Source: Xestospongia bergquistia
Lineage: Eukaryota > Porifera > Demospongiae > Haplosclerida > Petrosiidae
Assembly (NCBI GenBank): GCA_963965975.1
Contig: OZ014419.1
Span: forward strand, 1,736,001 to 1,800,000
Length of the DNA stretch: 64,000 nt
Reading direction: 5' to 3'
Shown: one piece after another, positions 34,670-46,889 of the stretch
Numbering within the stretch: the stretch's first letter is position 1
Layout: every line of letters starts with the position of its first letter
Notes under the pieces: generated by a model
Told to the model about the DNA's origin: nothing
The model's input: the letters and a program-made list of their open reading frames with translations, nothing else
Database searches by the model: none
Position numbers and translations under genes: made by a program

Positions 34670-36404
34670 ATATTATTTTGTCGAGCTAACTATTAATATG
34701 TACTGAACTTTGTTAGTAGAATAGTAAACAAGTCTTAATTTGTGTAGTAATTGAAGTCTGCTATTACATTAACTATTGTATACAATATGTTTTTATCATT
34801 GTATATATAAGAACCAAAGTAAAACATCTATGATAATGTTGATACATAAAAAGTGTTTACTTGTTTAATTTAATTTTGAAAATTCTGTTTAAATAGTTAA
34901 TTGCAATGAATAAATTTTCTATATACATTATTTTGAGAACAGTTACATATCAACTATACATGAATGTACAGTAGTTAAATACCTGATATGTAGATTACTA
35001 CTGATACATCTAGGTAATATAATAAGTATGAACATAAACTTTAATGTTGTGTTTTCTTATAATGTATTTTCTTTGTTAATAGACGTTAATAACTATAAAT
35101 AAACAACAAAAATGTAAACAGCACTGTAAATTGATTTGTATTCTGTGTGTACATACTATTTAATGAACAATTCTTGTTGTAAGTCCCTTCAAAATGGACC
35201 TATAACATCCACTACAAATGCATTGTCTGATCCTTTTAGAAGTAGTAATGTTATATACAATTCTACCTTCTTCAAAACAGACTTAAAATAAGATAAAACA
35301 ATGTTGTTGTGTGTGTGCATATATACCTTATCCAGGCAACAGTGGATCATACGATAAAATATCTGACTACTGTTCAGAAGATCCTTTCTGACTGCCATCT
35401 CTGTGTAAAATATACTTACCTTCAAGATCTCTTTACTATGTCTGTTAGTGCTACAATACTATGTGTGGAGTAATCATCACAACGATTATAAAACACAGTC
35501 CAATAATACATCAATAAACCAATAGTGGATTTTTTGGATGGATGACATAACCCAATAGTAAAATCATAGTAAAAAACCATTGGAAAGAATTTGAAAAACA
35601 ACAGTTGAAATAAGAATATTTTCCTGTGATATCTACAGTCATTTATACAAAATGCACCAGTACATTATTAGTTTAGTCTTCATATATATATTATTGTTAG
35701 ACATCCTTCAAACAGTCAGTTATGACAACCAGCTATATCATGATATTTATTTTACTACATACATATACACATACCACTTTCAACTGGAAATCCCTTTTGC
35801 AAGACAGTGCTACTATATATAAGAATATTTTCTCTTACAACTATATTTCATTAACATGAAAAGAAATCTGTAACATACCTCAATTCTTGTTATAATCTCC
35901 ATTACATGGTGTGTAATTTTAATACATTAATTTGTTATTTCAAATTCATTTCATTTATTAGTTATGTAGTGGTGAATAGGATAGATCTACAATGTACACA
36001 CATAATGATTTCCTCAGTTTTAATTATCTAGAATAATTGTTGATAACATTGTACAAGTAAGCATCCATAATTATATAATTATAACATGGATTCTATTAAA
36101 ATTCAATTCCATGTATAGTATACCAGATAGTTAGTTAATATATGCTAGTACATTAATTGTACAAACATTACATCTGATGGTGTTTCTCAGTAAGTACTTG
36201 CATTATAGCTAGTTTTAGTGTGCCTATATATACTCATCTCTAGTAAATCCATGTGTTTTCCAAAACTCAGTAAATATACTGAACAACCTGCTAATATATA
36301 GTATGATATACAGTCATACTCATGTATTAAACTCATATAACAAATTCATATATTATAAAGCATCCTATATTTATTCATTAGTTGATGTTACCTTATATAA
36401 TTAA
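34670..36404. other. 3' flank of R3
   Basis: Nearly identical to the flanks of R1 and R4. It includes an AATAAA about 240 bp past the stop, and the minus-strand exon-like pair at 35189-35410. No other feature is supported. Confidence 0.55.
35189..35410 (-). other. Minus-strand exon-like pair (copy of 12454-12670)
   Basis: It has the same open pieces and splice-like borders as at 12454-12670, with a few amino-acid changes (FYRMIHCCLDK, LLLLKGSDNAFVVD). Product unknown. Confidence 0.35.
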
Positions 36405-36974
36405 TCATGTTCTAATAATATTCTATCTTTCTCCTCTACTTTCATCTATGCTGCTAGTAATGGTCTTCTTACATCATCAGAGATAACAAATGGAAAAAGA
36501 CTTCAGTCCAGGAAGAAACACAACTGTAATAATTAATAGACAACAATTTACAGCAATCAATGAAATGAAGGAATCTTGTAGTAATAGTATTAATGGCAGA
36601 GTTTTGACAGGATTGTTCTTCATTGGTTTTTTTACTGCTATCCTGTGTGTAATGATTGCTATAACATTTATGTGAGCTTAAACAGTGTCAATATTATTGA
36701 TAGATTTACTGAGTTAGTATGTTAGTATGTCAGTACCTTTTCATTCTATGTAACCTTATTGCATCAGATTGACATTATTGGAGCTTTAATTAGTGAAACA
36801 TTTGAGAGTTGAGGATACATATAGTGGTATTAATTTAAGTGTCTTTGACTTAAATTGTATGTCTTAAAATTGTATATTCTTGCTTGTATTAGGTAGCATT
36901 ATTATTGGATATTATTATGTCTTAAACCTCAAGTGTTTAATTTTTAATTTTTATATCTTTTCATCACTTCTATA
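36405..36974 (+). pseudogene. 3' fragment of second receptor type, tail lost
   Basis: A copy of the fragment at 13668-14345: Ser/Cys-rich segment and transmembrane helix (LTGLFFIGFFTAILCVMI) to about 36673. The tail exon is missing because the sequence jumps at about 36975 into the equivalent of base 1735, the 5' flank of the deleted transporter. That deletion also removed the transporter of this unit. Confidence 0.7.
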
Positions 36975-37032
36975 GTATATTTAAACGTTTATTATTATTA
37001 AAACAGTATCACTAGTACTGCTGGTCTTGTTT

Positions 37033-37036
<4 letters not shown>

Positions 37037-37090
<54 letters not shown>
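37037..37090. repeat. (CT)n(AT)n microsatellite
   Basis: Counterpart of 1940-2002, with a shorter AT part. Confidence 0.95.
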
Positions 37091-37093
<3 letters not shown>

Positions 37094-37429
37094 ACTACAT
37101 GTACACAGTTGTGTATTTGATTCCAGCAGTGATCAACTCAAGCTATATTATCATTCCATTAATTAAATTTAATTCCTTTCCCTATTTCTCTTGCAATTTT
37201 ATCATTTTGTTCTTATCCATAGATAGACTATGCAAAAATAGGATGTTCTTAAAAGTATGGGAGTTGGTTGATGTGATGGATAGTCTTTAGAGATGTATGT
37301 GAGTATAGTTTTTTTGTGATGATGAAGGGTATAGTTTGAATAGTTATATTTGATAGATGTACTCAATGATGTACTGTAACACTATTTTAGTTATAAAATT
37401 ACACTTCAGTGGATTTAATCACTCCTCAT

Positions 37430-37745
37430 ATCAAAGGTGTTTTCTTTGATAGTGATACTGTAGCACTTTACTATACAATGTCTTAGGCTCTATCTTATAA
37501 TTATTATAGAGTATTATAGTGCTACTAGTCATGAATTAAACTGGAGGACCTTTTTACAGTTTTCCTGGTTGCTAAAATGCTGACTCTTCTATTTTATCCT
37601 GTGGCTGGCCCATTATACTCACTTGATTATGAAGTTATATGATTGGTATTGTAATATCAGTGATTGGATTAGCTGTGGTGCTCTAGTCTTTTGTCTTGAT
37701 TTGGAATAATTGAATTCAGTTATGACAATAATTTCCTAGACAACA
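37430..37745 (+). pseudogene. Decayed plus-strand POT transporter fragment
   Basis: Counterpart of 2340-2640, with the same GCTAAAATGCTGACTCTTCT landmark and similar indels and stops. The facing minus-strand transporter is absent in this unit. Confidence 0.65.
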
Positions 37746-39458
37746 TTGATAATATCAAGTAGAAAGAATATTATACAGCTATTACAGATAACTGATCCTG
37801 ATAGAGTAAATTAAGAAAAAAGAAGTGCTTTAGATACAGAGTTTATCAGAATTAGATATCCGCTTGTATATAAAATTATCATATTTGTAGGGATCAATTT
37901 ATTTATGGTATGTAGACAGCAATGATATGTTGCCCTCATATGACTAATTATGCTTGAATGGATTGGTTAATAAACTATCATGATAAAATTACCAAAATGT
38001 GTTGTTTGTATTATTTCTCTAGTAAGATAGTCTGGCTACAAACCACAATCCTTAAGTGGCAAAATATTTCTTGTAATGTATTAAAGAACATGGTGGTAAT
38101 AGTTATTATTTTGTTTAGTTTATCATTCAATTACAGGTAGTCCTATGCATGTATTTCTGCTCTGATTATAGCACTAAAATTATGTGATTGTATCTCTTCA
38201 GATTACATTCTACCTTAAAAACAAATTATCACTAAGAGAGCATTTATATATACATGTGCCTCTTAAAAATCTAATGTGGTAATAGATTAAAATCAATCTT
38301 TTATAGTACATCCTCTTAGAATATTGAAGGATGGTGGTCATAATTTAGGTACCATAAAAGTTCATGATGGATAGATAAATTTAATGTAGAATAAACATAT
38401 ATTGACAATGACAAATAAATACACATTTACTTTTGTAGAAACTAAAACAAACTAACAACTTTGACTGTTCCATCCTACACAAGTAAGATTAATGGATGTC
38501 TTGTTTATTTAAAGTAATTACTTTTATTTAAGCTACATATCTAGATTACAACATTGCCCAGCCCAAGAGAGGAATGTCTAAGTTGATGAATGACTGAAAT
38601 GGTCGTAAAAATTTAGCACAAATAAATGCATCATTGCAATCTGACATTCCAAATAATAAATTTGACATGATCAGTATATATGTAAGTATATTTATTTGTT
38701 GTATTTTATACTTCCCTTTTGTAGATTCATCTGATCATGATTATAATCATCCTGTACATCCATGATTATGGGTTTATGGAATGATGAATGAAAGTACACT
38801 TACACCATCATTTTATTCCACCTAGTTTAAAGTTCTAACTGATACAATGATCAGGGAGAATGTTTAATTAGTGCATAAAAATAGTATTCGCAAGAAGTTA
38901 ACATTTTCATCATCAAACACAACATCAGTGATATATTTTGCATTCTGTACGTGTGCTATTATGTAAGGATGATGTAATTGCTTACTATCTTGTTAGCATT
39001 TTTCATAATGAGCTAACATTAGCCATCCTTATATTAGCTTCATTTTTAAAAATGTTTTTATTTACTTATTACATAGAATATTCATACCCTAAACAATTAA
39101 AAAATAAAATGGTGAACCATTACATTATAAAAACTGATTGATTGATCTAATCAATATATAGTTAATACAAGTTGATAGTATGTTAGGAATAAAGCAACAT
39201 AATGTTTATTTTGCCTATAATCTATAAAACCATATATTGGTTAAATCGACCAATCAATTTTTACAGTAATATATGTTATTAATTATTAGAATAAAATATC
39301 AGTATATATTGGTATATTGACTATAACATCGACTATAACCATTTACCTAAACAATATTGAGAAGTAGGATATAAACATATATATATTACAAAATTATATA
39401 TATATATATATAACATTAGAATTTGCACTGTGCTAAAATTAATATATTATTTTAACTA

Positions 39459-39625
39459 ATTTGTAGCTTACATTAGTGGATTACTATGGAATCCAAAATT
39501 CATGTGAATTACTTGTTGTACAAATTATTGTGTTGTAATAGTACAACATAATAACAAATTAATTTACAGTACTGATCATGAGTTCTAGATTCCATAGTAA
39601 TCCACTAATGTAAGTAAGCTACAAA
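39459..39625. repeat. Best-preserved inverted-repeat element (type B)
   Basis: The left end TTTGTAGCTTACATTAGTGG and the following ATTACTATGGAATC are matched at the right by GATTCCATAGTAAT, CCACTAATGTAAG and GCTACAAA. The arms are about 35 bp and nearly perfect; the interior of about 90 bp has no coding capacity. The form is a MITE. Confidence 0.8.
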
Positions 39626-39795
39626 TTGACTGTTATAATAATTGATTAATTAAATTAAATTAATTTTTACAGTGGTATAATATATATAACAATAATGATG
39701 ACATATATAATGTGAGATTGTGTACTCTACTAACAATAATAATTTTGATAGCATTAATATAACTTAGTGATCATGATGTTATATATAACAGCTTT

Positions 39796-39908
39796 TTACC
39801 TTAACTGATGAATGCTGCATGCATCTTTAGTATAATTAGACTACTTCTATCTGCTAAGAAGGATGAGAGGGCCCTGGATATTTATGTAATTCGTGGCTAT
39901 TTGTATGG
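39796..39908 (-). promoter_or_regulatory. Inverted copy of the receptor first exon and 5' leader
   Basis: The reverse complement reads the shared leader (GGGCCCTCTCATCC, a TTCTTAGCAGATAGAAGTAG block), then AAAGATG...GCATTCATCAGTTAAG and a GGTA donor. This is exon 1 of R4 (40479-40499) with its upstream block, pointing the other way about 600 bp before the real one. An equivalent inverted copy is at 54307-54400. No matching reverse-strand downstream exons were found. Confidence 0.7.
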
Positions 39909-40230
39909 GAAATACTCAGATGCAAAATTAATACATTTAGGTTCTCTGGTTTAGGGTTAGGGTCTATGATATAGTATTAACCTAGTCTAGTGATCATGAA
40001 CTAGCTCCTCTTCTTATTAATAAGCTGACAAGCAATAGAAACTCTAAAAGTGAACTTGAATTACTAATTATTTGAGTTATAGATGATAGCTATTGAGATG
40101 AATAGTATGACATATATGGCAGTTGTAGCTTCATGACACTATGACATCTTTGTGGTGTTGGTCCACATTACACACATTCCAATGAGGCAATAAGCCGAAT
40201 TCGCTTCAGGATGTATGGCTCAGTTCTTAT

Positions 40231-40252
40231 AACGTGACGTTTACGTAACATT
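40231..40252. promoter_or_regulatory. CRE-like palindrome of R4, right arm damaged
   Basis: The left arm AACGTGACGT is intact, but the right arm reads ACGTAACATT instead of ACGTCACGTT. If the site matters, R4 should respond differently from R2. Confidence 0.6.
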
Positions 40253-40268
40253 ATTGTTTTCTTCTCGT

Positions 40269-40331
40269 TACATTACGTGTCATAAGATATTACATTACGT
40301 GTCATAAGATATTACATTACGTGTCATAAGA
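40269..40331. repeat. Triplicated 22-bp block in the R4 promoter
   Basis: TACATTACGTGTCATAAGAT plus AT occurs twice, then a third time ending in ACGCG. The other promoters have a single diverged form at this place. Each copy carries a TTACGTG half-site-like motif, so the change adds possible bZIP sites just below the damaged palindrome. Confidence 0.85.
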
Positions 40332-40478
40332 CGCGCGTCAGCTTATTAAAAAGGAGGAGGGGCTAGCTCGCTATTAATTTTGCCATTACATTCTCTATGC
40401 CGTACTGCATGCGTACTTAAACATCAGAGGCCCTCTCATCCTTCTCAACGGATAAAAGTAGTCTAACCATAATTAAAG

Positions 40479-41123
40479 ATGTGGCATTCATCAGTTAAGG
40501 TAAAGAGACACTATAAAATATAATCCTTAAAAATGACATTTTTATGTTGAGGATAATTTGTGTACTTACTTTAGTTGAAGAATTGGATATTAATATTTCT
40601 TATGTCACAACTGTACTGTGTAAAAGGTAAGATCATTAACATAAATTGTGTTGCTATATTTTCTCTTTATATTTGAATAAATCTAGATATTAAAAGTTAT
40701 GTAATAAGATACTTACACTATGGGAGAAGTAGCTGAATAGTTCACTAATGTGTTTTGTAAAAAAAATTTGAAAATTCTGATACTATGCCTGTTTTCATAG
40801 CACTTACAGTGGAAGCTATAGTATGCTGTTTATGTCAAAAACTAATAATGATTATGGAAGTGTTATCATCAGTATTATAATATATTTTATACTGTTACTA
40901 GACTAATTCCAACCTTCCTAAACCTTAATCCTAAACACTTGAGTGTATATTCCACAGTCAGTAATGAAGTATTCTCATTATCATAATTAATATTAATTTT
41001 GATGCCAGAGGCATGTCATGGAGGCTAATTATGATTTCCAACTAGGTATATCTATTACTAGTTTAATTTTGTCAGTGAAGATATGCAGTTATTATGACAT
41101 TTGTCACATACTATAAAATGAAC

Positions 41124-41156
<33 letters not shown>

Positions 41157-41999
41157 CTCATATATAAACACATACAAAAGGGCAAAACTATATCAGAAAC
41201 TACTTCTAGCAGTTATAGCATGCTAGGTGGAAAAAATCAATGAATGTCCAATTTATGTACGACATCTTTTTATACAACTATTGATATCTTATTTTAATAA
41301 TCTTAATTGGTCTTATTTTCAAGGTAGTCACATTGTCTTATATGTATGCACTCATCATTAAACTTTGTGACCTCTCTATTTCTCTACATCAGGTACTTTT
41401 AATGTCAACTGTGAACATGGATCTTTAAGGTTAGTAAACGGAGGTTCTGCTAATGAAGGAAGACTGGAGATTTGTATAAATTTTGTTTGGGGTACAATAT
41501 GTGATAGCGTTTACTCTTCTGACACTAATGATGCTAAAGTGGCTTGTAGACAACTAGGATATGAAGTGGATGGAGGACAAAGTGAGAAGAAAATATTATT
41601 ACTAAATTTTAATACTTAATAGATGTGACAAATGCATATTATGGACATGGTAGCGGACCAATATGGTTGAAGTACCCCCAGTGTACTGGTATTGAGAGTA
41701 ACTTGTTGGAATGTCCAAAAAGATATGATATTGGCAATCCTTATGGTTGCTCTCACCCTGAAGATGTTAGTATAGTTTGTCCAGGTATAGATACTATACT
41801 ACTAATCACATAATTATTATAATTTTATATTCTAGTTAACTCCTGTACACAAGGTGATGTTCGTCTCACTGATGGACTGGTACCAAATGAAGGAACAGTT
41901 GAAGTGTGTTATAATAGAGCTTGGAATTCTGTGTGTGATAGTGGTTGGGGCTATCAAGAAGCATTTGTAGTCTGTAGACAGTTAGGTCTTCCAGCAACA

Positions 42000-42037
<38 letters not shown>

Positions 42038-45000
42038 GTCACTTAATGTTTGGTATATATAGGTGCACAGTCTTTATCATCTAACTACTTTGGTACTGGA
42101 CATGGAATACCAACACTAAATTACTGGAGATGCATTGGAAATGAAACAAATTTATTGGACTGCCTTTATTCCAGTGATTCAACTTGTTTCTCAAGTTCTG
42201 GTGTATATCATAGAGCAAGTATTAGATGTACAGGAATGATAGCGTCTGGTAATACTTATTTCATGATTAAAAATTAATATTCATTATTATGTAACTTTCA
42301 CACATATAGACAGCTGTGGTACAAGTAGTAATATGCGTCTTGTTGGACCTAATGATGTTGAGGGCAGAGTAGAGTACTGTAGTAATGGAGTATGGGGGAC
42401 TGTGTCCTACCTTGGGTTTGATGTAAATGATGGAAAAGTTGTTTGCAGGAAATTGGGTTATCAGGAACCACGTAATATGAATACAAATTTTGCAACTTAG
42501 TTTATTAGTTATTCTATACAGGTGTACTGATATTTAGAAATTATGGACAAGGATCAGGTCCTGTTCTTTTTATATACCTTCACTGTAATGGAAATGAGTT
42601 TACTCCGGATGACTGTAGTTTTGACTTAGATCCTTATTGGTATGATCACTCATATGATGTTGCAGTCAGGTGTATGGAAAAGGGTATTGATAGAATATAT
42701 ACATGGTTTGCAAATTTAACCATTCCTTAGTTCCCACTGATTGTACTCATGGTAGCATTAGATTAGTAAATGGTTCCACTCCACATGAAGGAAGAGTAGA
42801 AATATGTCTCAATGGAGAATGGGGAACTGTCTGTGGTACCTATTGGGACAGACGAGATGCTCAAGTTGTCTGTAGACAACTGGGATATGTCCCAACATGT
42901 AAACTAGTATTCATTAGTATATACATGATATTAACTGTGGATATTATAGGGGCATCATTTTATAGATCATCACAATTTGGAGATGGAGATTTACAACAAC
43001 TTATTTGGAATTTCCAATGTAGTGGTTCAGAGACATCTCTACTGAATTGTAGTTATCAATATGATCCTAGTTCATCCTGTTATTATGGTCGTACTGCTGG
43101 AGTCAAATGTTATAGTAAGATAACATTAATATTATTATACAAATGGTAATAATGATTTCAATATCTCTCAGACTCTACATACTGTACTGAAGGAGATATC
43201 AGACTAATTGGAGGTAATAGTACAAATGAAGGAGATATACAAATATGTGAAAGTGGAGTATGGGGATTTATATGTGATTATGACTGGCATTGGTTTTGGT
43301 ATTGGTATTACTCAGCAAACATGATTGTTACATGTAGACAACTGGGATATCACAGTGATAATAACTGTAAGTTTAATTTCCATCATAACATTTTAACTAT
43401 TCTTTATTTGAAGGGATTGCTACTAGTTGGTATTCATTCTTTGGAGGAAGTCAAGACACTGCACCAATAGTATGGGATGGATTTAACTGTGTAGGCAATG
43501 AAACATCTTTAACTCAGTGTTCAAAGTATAACTATGGATATTATAGTACATGTACACAGAGTGCAGTAATCTATTGTGCAGGTCAAACTTGCTACTGCAT
43601 TTAACACTAGTTACAATACTTTCTTTATATCTACAGATATAGTCAACTGTACTAATTGGTCAGTTCATTTAGTGGATGGAGAAAGTGATAATGAAGGCAA
43701 AGTTGAAATATGTATAGATGGAATATGGATGACAACAGAGGCAAATTATTGGTCTTATTCTCATGCTAAAATTGTATGTAGACAACTTGGATATTATGAC
43801 AAATGTAAAATAAATGTTTTATATGATAGTGAATACTTTAGCATACTGTAGGGTCAGTAGCTATCACAGATATAATTTGGAAAACTAAAAGTAAAAGAGT
43901 TGGCTATCAATATTTTGGTTGTACTGGAAATGAAACATCACTGAGTAATTGTTCTTATTATTATGATCCATGGTATTATAAAGGGATAGCTTACTGGTAT
44001 GACAAAATCAGAGCAGGTGTAGAATGTCAGATGAAATTACAATCAGGTATGATATCAGTACAACACTATGGATTATCTTCATTACTTTACAGAGTCATGT
44101 ACAAATGTTGGAGATATTCGTTTGTCTGGTGGTAGTCAATTAAATGAGGGTAGAGTTGAAATATGTCTTGATGGATACTGGGGTAGTGTATGTAGTAATG
44201 GATGGGATGAACAAGATGCTCTAGTAACATGTAGACAAGCTGGATATCAGACATTAAGTGAGGAATTCACTAGTCAATAAAGTGACCATTACCTTCTATA
44301 TATACAGGAGCTATTCCAATGTATGATGCATTCTTTGGAAGAGGAGTTGGACCAGTTCATATGACATCTGTTAGTTGTCATGGCAATGAGAACAGTCTAA
44401 CTGACTGCTCTTATATGAGTGGTATAGGAGTAGATAATTGTTATCATGGTAAAGATGTAGGAGTCATCTGTTTAGGTAGAAAGTAAGAGAGTCATTATAA
44501 TATATTTCCTCTAAAATAATAGATACCGCTAATTTCTATAATGTCACTATATCATTAAGTTCAAATGGGTCCTCTGTAATTATTGGTAGTAATGTGACAC
44601 TTCATTGTAATGTCTCTCCAAGTCCTCCTATTAACACTACTTATCAATGGAGAACTACTGTGTCAGGAGTTACATTATCACAACCTATTTCTACTTATCC
44701 AAATGTGACATTGACTGTTCCTACAGGACATACACAACAAGGGAATTACTACTGTATTGTTAAATATAATGGAACAACATTAGGAAGAGGACATACTCAA
44801 ATTTCTGTAAAAGGTAATTATAACATAGCCATTTTCTTTATAACTATTATTAATTAGATCTTCTTAATCCTGTTGGCAATAAAGTAAAATCTACTATTAT
44901 TGGGTCTAATGTCAACCTCACAGTTGATATAACTGATAGTTTTATTACTGACTATCTTCGTGAACTCAACTGGTATCATAATGATCAACAGATTGTTAAT

Positions 45001-46889
45001 ACTTTCAACAAGTACAGTATTACTAATGACAATAAGACACTGATTATTACTAATATTACTAAAGAAGATGTAGGAGAATACTCTGTTAAATATGATGGTC
45101 TAAGACTGTATCACTACAATAGAGACTGTGAACAGAAAGTCCTACAACTTCTAAGAAACTATCCAGTATTGAGTCCTACTGTGTTCTATGTCTCTATTGA
45201 TGGTAAGATAGGACACTTTGTATTATTAGCATAAACCTGTTATTAATTTAGGAGATAGAGATGATATTATAAAGTCATCTGCTGCTAGATGTTCAACTCC
45301 TACTTATCCTGTCACTGGTTTTAATAAGACAACTCAGAAAACTGTAGTCATTAGTTTTCTTAATGAAGACAAACAATACAGTAATGAGGCACAAGTAATT
45401 TGGTATCATGATGGTAGTAGGGTTACCTCAGGAATGACCAGTAGTCACTTGGGATTATATTCTAAACCATATTATAGTTTGAATATTAACAATCCTACTG
45501 TGTTACACTCTGGATATTATGAGTCTCAACTAACTGTTACATCTTCAACAGTACTGTCATTATTGAGTTGTAGTAACTCATATCAAGACTTCCTGACTAC
45601 TTACAATTATCTTAATTTTTCAACTATTGTCATAGATTCTATAGTACAAAGACTGGAATACTATGGTTAGTACTAATATAACTAAATATAACATTATGAT
45701 TAAATGTTTATTATAGAAACTCCATCAGTAAATTTGACAACAGATAAAATCAGTTTTAACTCAACAACTAATGCTGAGTTAGTGTGTTCAGTTAGTGGTG
45801 GTTATCCTCTATATTATAACATTACATTAATGAAGAATGGACTGTCTATTGCTAACATTATTGGATCATCTCAATTAGTCTATAATACTGAGAAAGATCA
45901 AACTGGTAGTAAATATGGAGTGTATAAGTGTGTAGTCAATAATACAGTCATTGAGATTGTATCAAGTGTATATCTAAAGGAAGAAGGTTAAATATTTTAC
46001 ATATTGTAATATAATAATGATATCTAATTTTAGCTGTCCTAACACTAAACTTTAAAGTTGATAGCTGTCGTCAATGGAATGTAAGTTATTTATAATGAGG
46101 CATTAATGTTTGTTTCTTTACAGGATCACCACATCCCAGCAATAGAGTCTGCTATAAAGGAACATGCTCAACTCTCCTGTAGTTGTTCATTAGTTAACGC
46201 TTCTTTTAAAGAAAGCACTCAATCATGTTCTAATAATATTCTGTCTTTCTCTGCTACTTTCATCTACGCTGCTAGTAATGGTTTATTCACAGCATCAAAG
46301 ATAGTCAAACAACTGGAGAGAGATTTCAGTCAAGGAAGGAATACAGCTTTAACAGTTAATGGCCAACAACTAACAGTGACAGACAATATAAGTCAAAAAG
46401 AGAACAATAATGGAATTCTGACAGGACTCTTCTTTGCTGGATTCATTAGTGCTACAATACTTTGTGGAATAATCATTATTATAGTCATGTTAGTATACAT
46501 AGGCTATCATAATTATAAAATTTACTTCAATTTTCTACAGTGCTATGCTGTTAAAATCAAGAAAGGGTAGAATGGCAGAAACTACAGTGTCACAAGATGA
46601 AGTACGATATACCACTAAGCCATCAGCCGTCACTGTAGCTAGTAGTAAACAGTCTAATCAGAAACAACCAAACAAAACATCAGGTAATACTAGTCATAAT
46701 CAATCATCCAGACCTAGATCAACAAGTACAGCTCAAACAAAGCCCAGAGTAGCTACTACTACTCAACAAGTGAAATCAGACAAAACTATGGCTACTGCTG
46801 CAAGTGTGAATCCTAAAGAAAAAGAACACACTTATGAAACCCTAACATCATCACCTGATGTTGACACTTACGAAGAACTTTACAGATAA
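40479..46889 (+). CDS. Receptor R4: intact 7 SRCR + 4 Ig-like transmembrane receptor with ITAM tail
   Basis: Exons: 40479-40499, 40575-40626, 41393-41581, 41623-41784, 41836-42000, 42063-42248, 42310-42471, 42522-42683, 42731-42898, 42950-43114, 43172-43366, 43414-43581, 43637-43804, 43852-44046, 44093-44257, 44308-44475, 44523-44813, 44858-45202, 45252-45665, 45717-45986, 46034-46080, 46124-46488, 46541-46889. They sum to 4572 nt, 1523 residues, all splice sites GT-AG. Layout: signal 1-24, SRCR1-7 about 25-830, Ig-like 831-1270, Cys-rich segment 1287 on, TM ([18 protein letters not shown] and following isoleucines) about 1382-1408, tail 1409-1523. The tail ends in [16 protein letters not shown] with Tyr1506 and Tyr1518 and Glu at -3: an exact ITAM. 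Such motifs, once phosphorylated by Src kinases, recruit tandem-SH2 kinases of the Syk type. SRCR5 has an enlarged aromatic loop ([11 protein letters not shown]). This is the only copy here both intact and ITAM-bearing. Confidence 0.88.

Larger units (their letters stand above)
36975..40230. other. Unit-4 spacer, no live gene
   Basis: It parallels 1735-4927. It contains the microsatellite, transporter remnant, type B element and inverted exon-1 copy listed separately, and half of a type A hairpin near 39174-39200. An open frame at 38938-39141 shows no domain. Confidence 0.6.
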
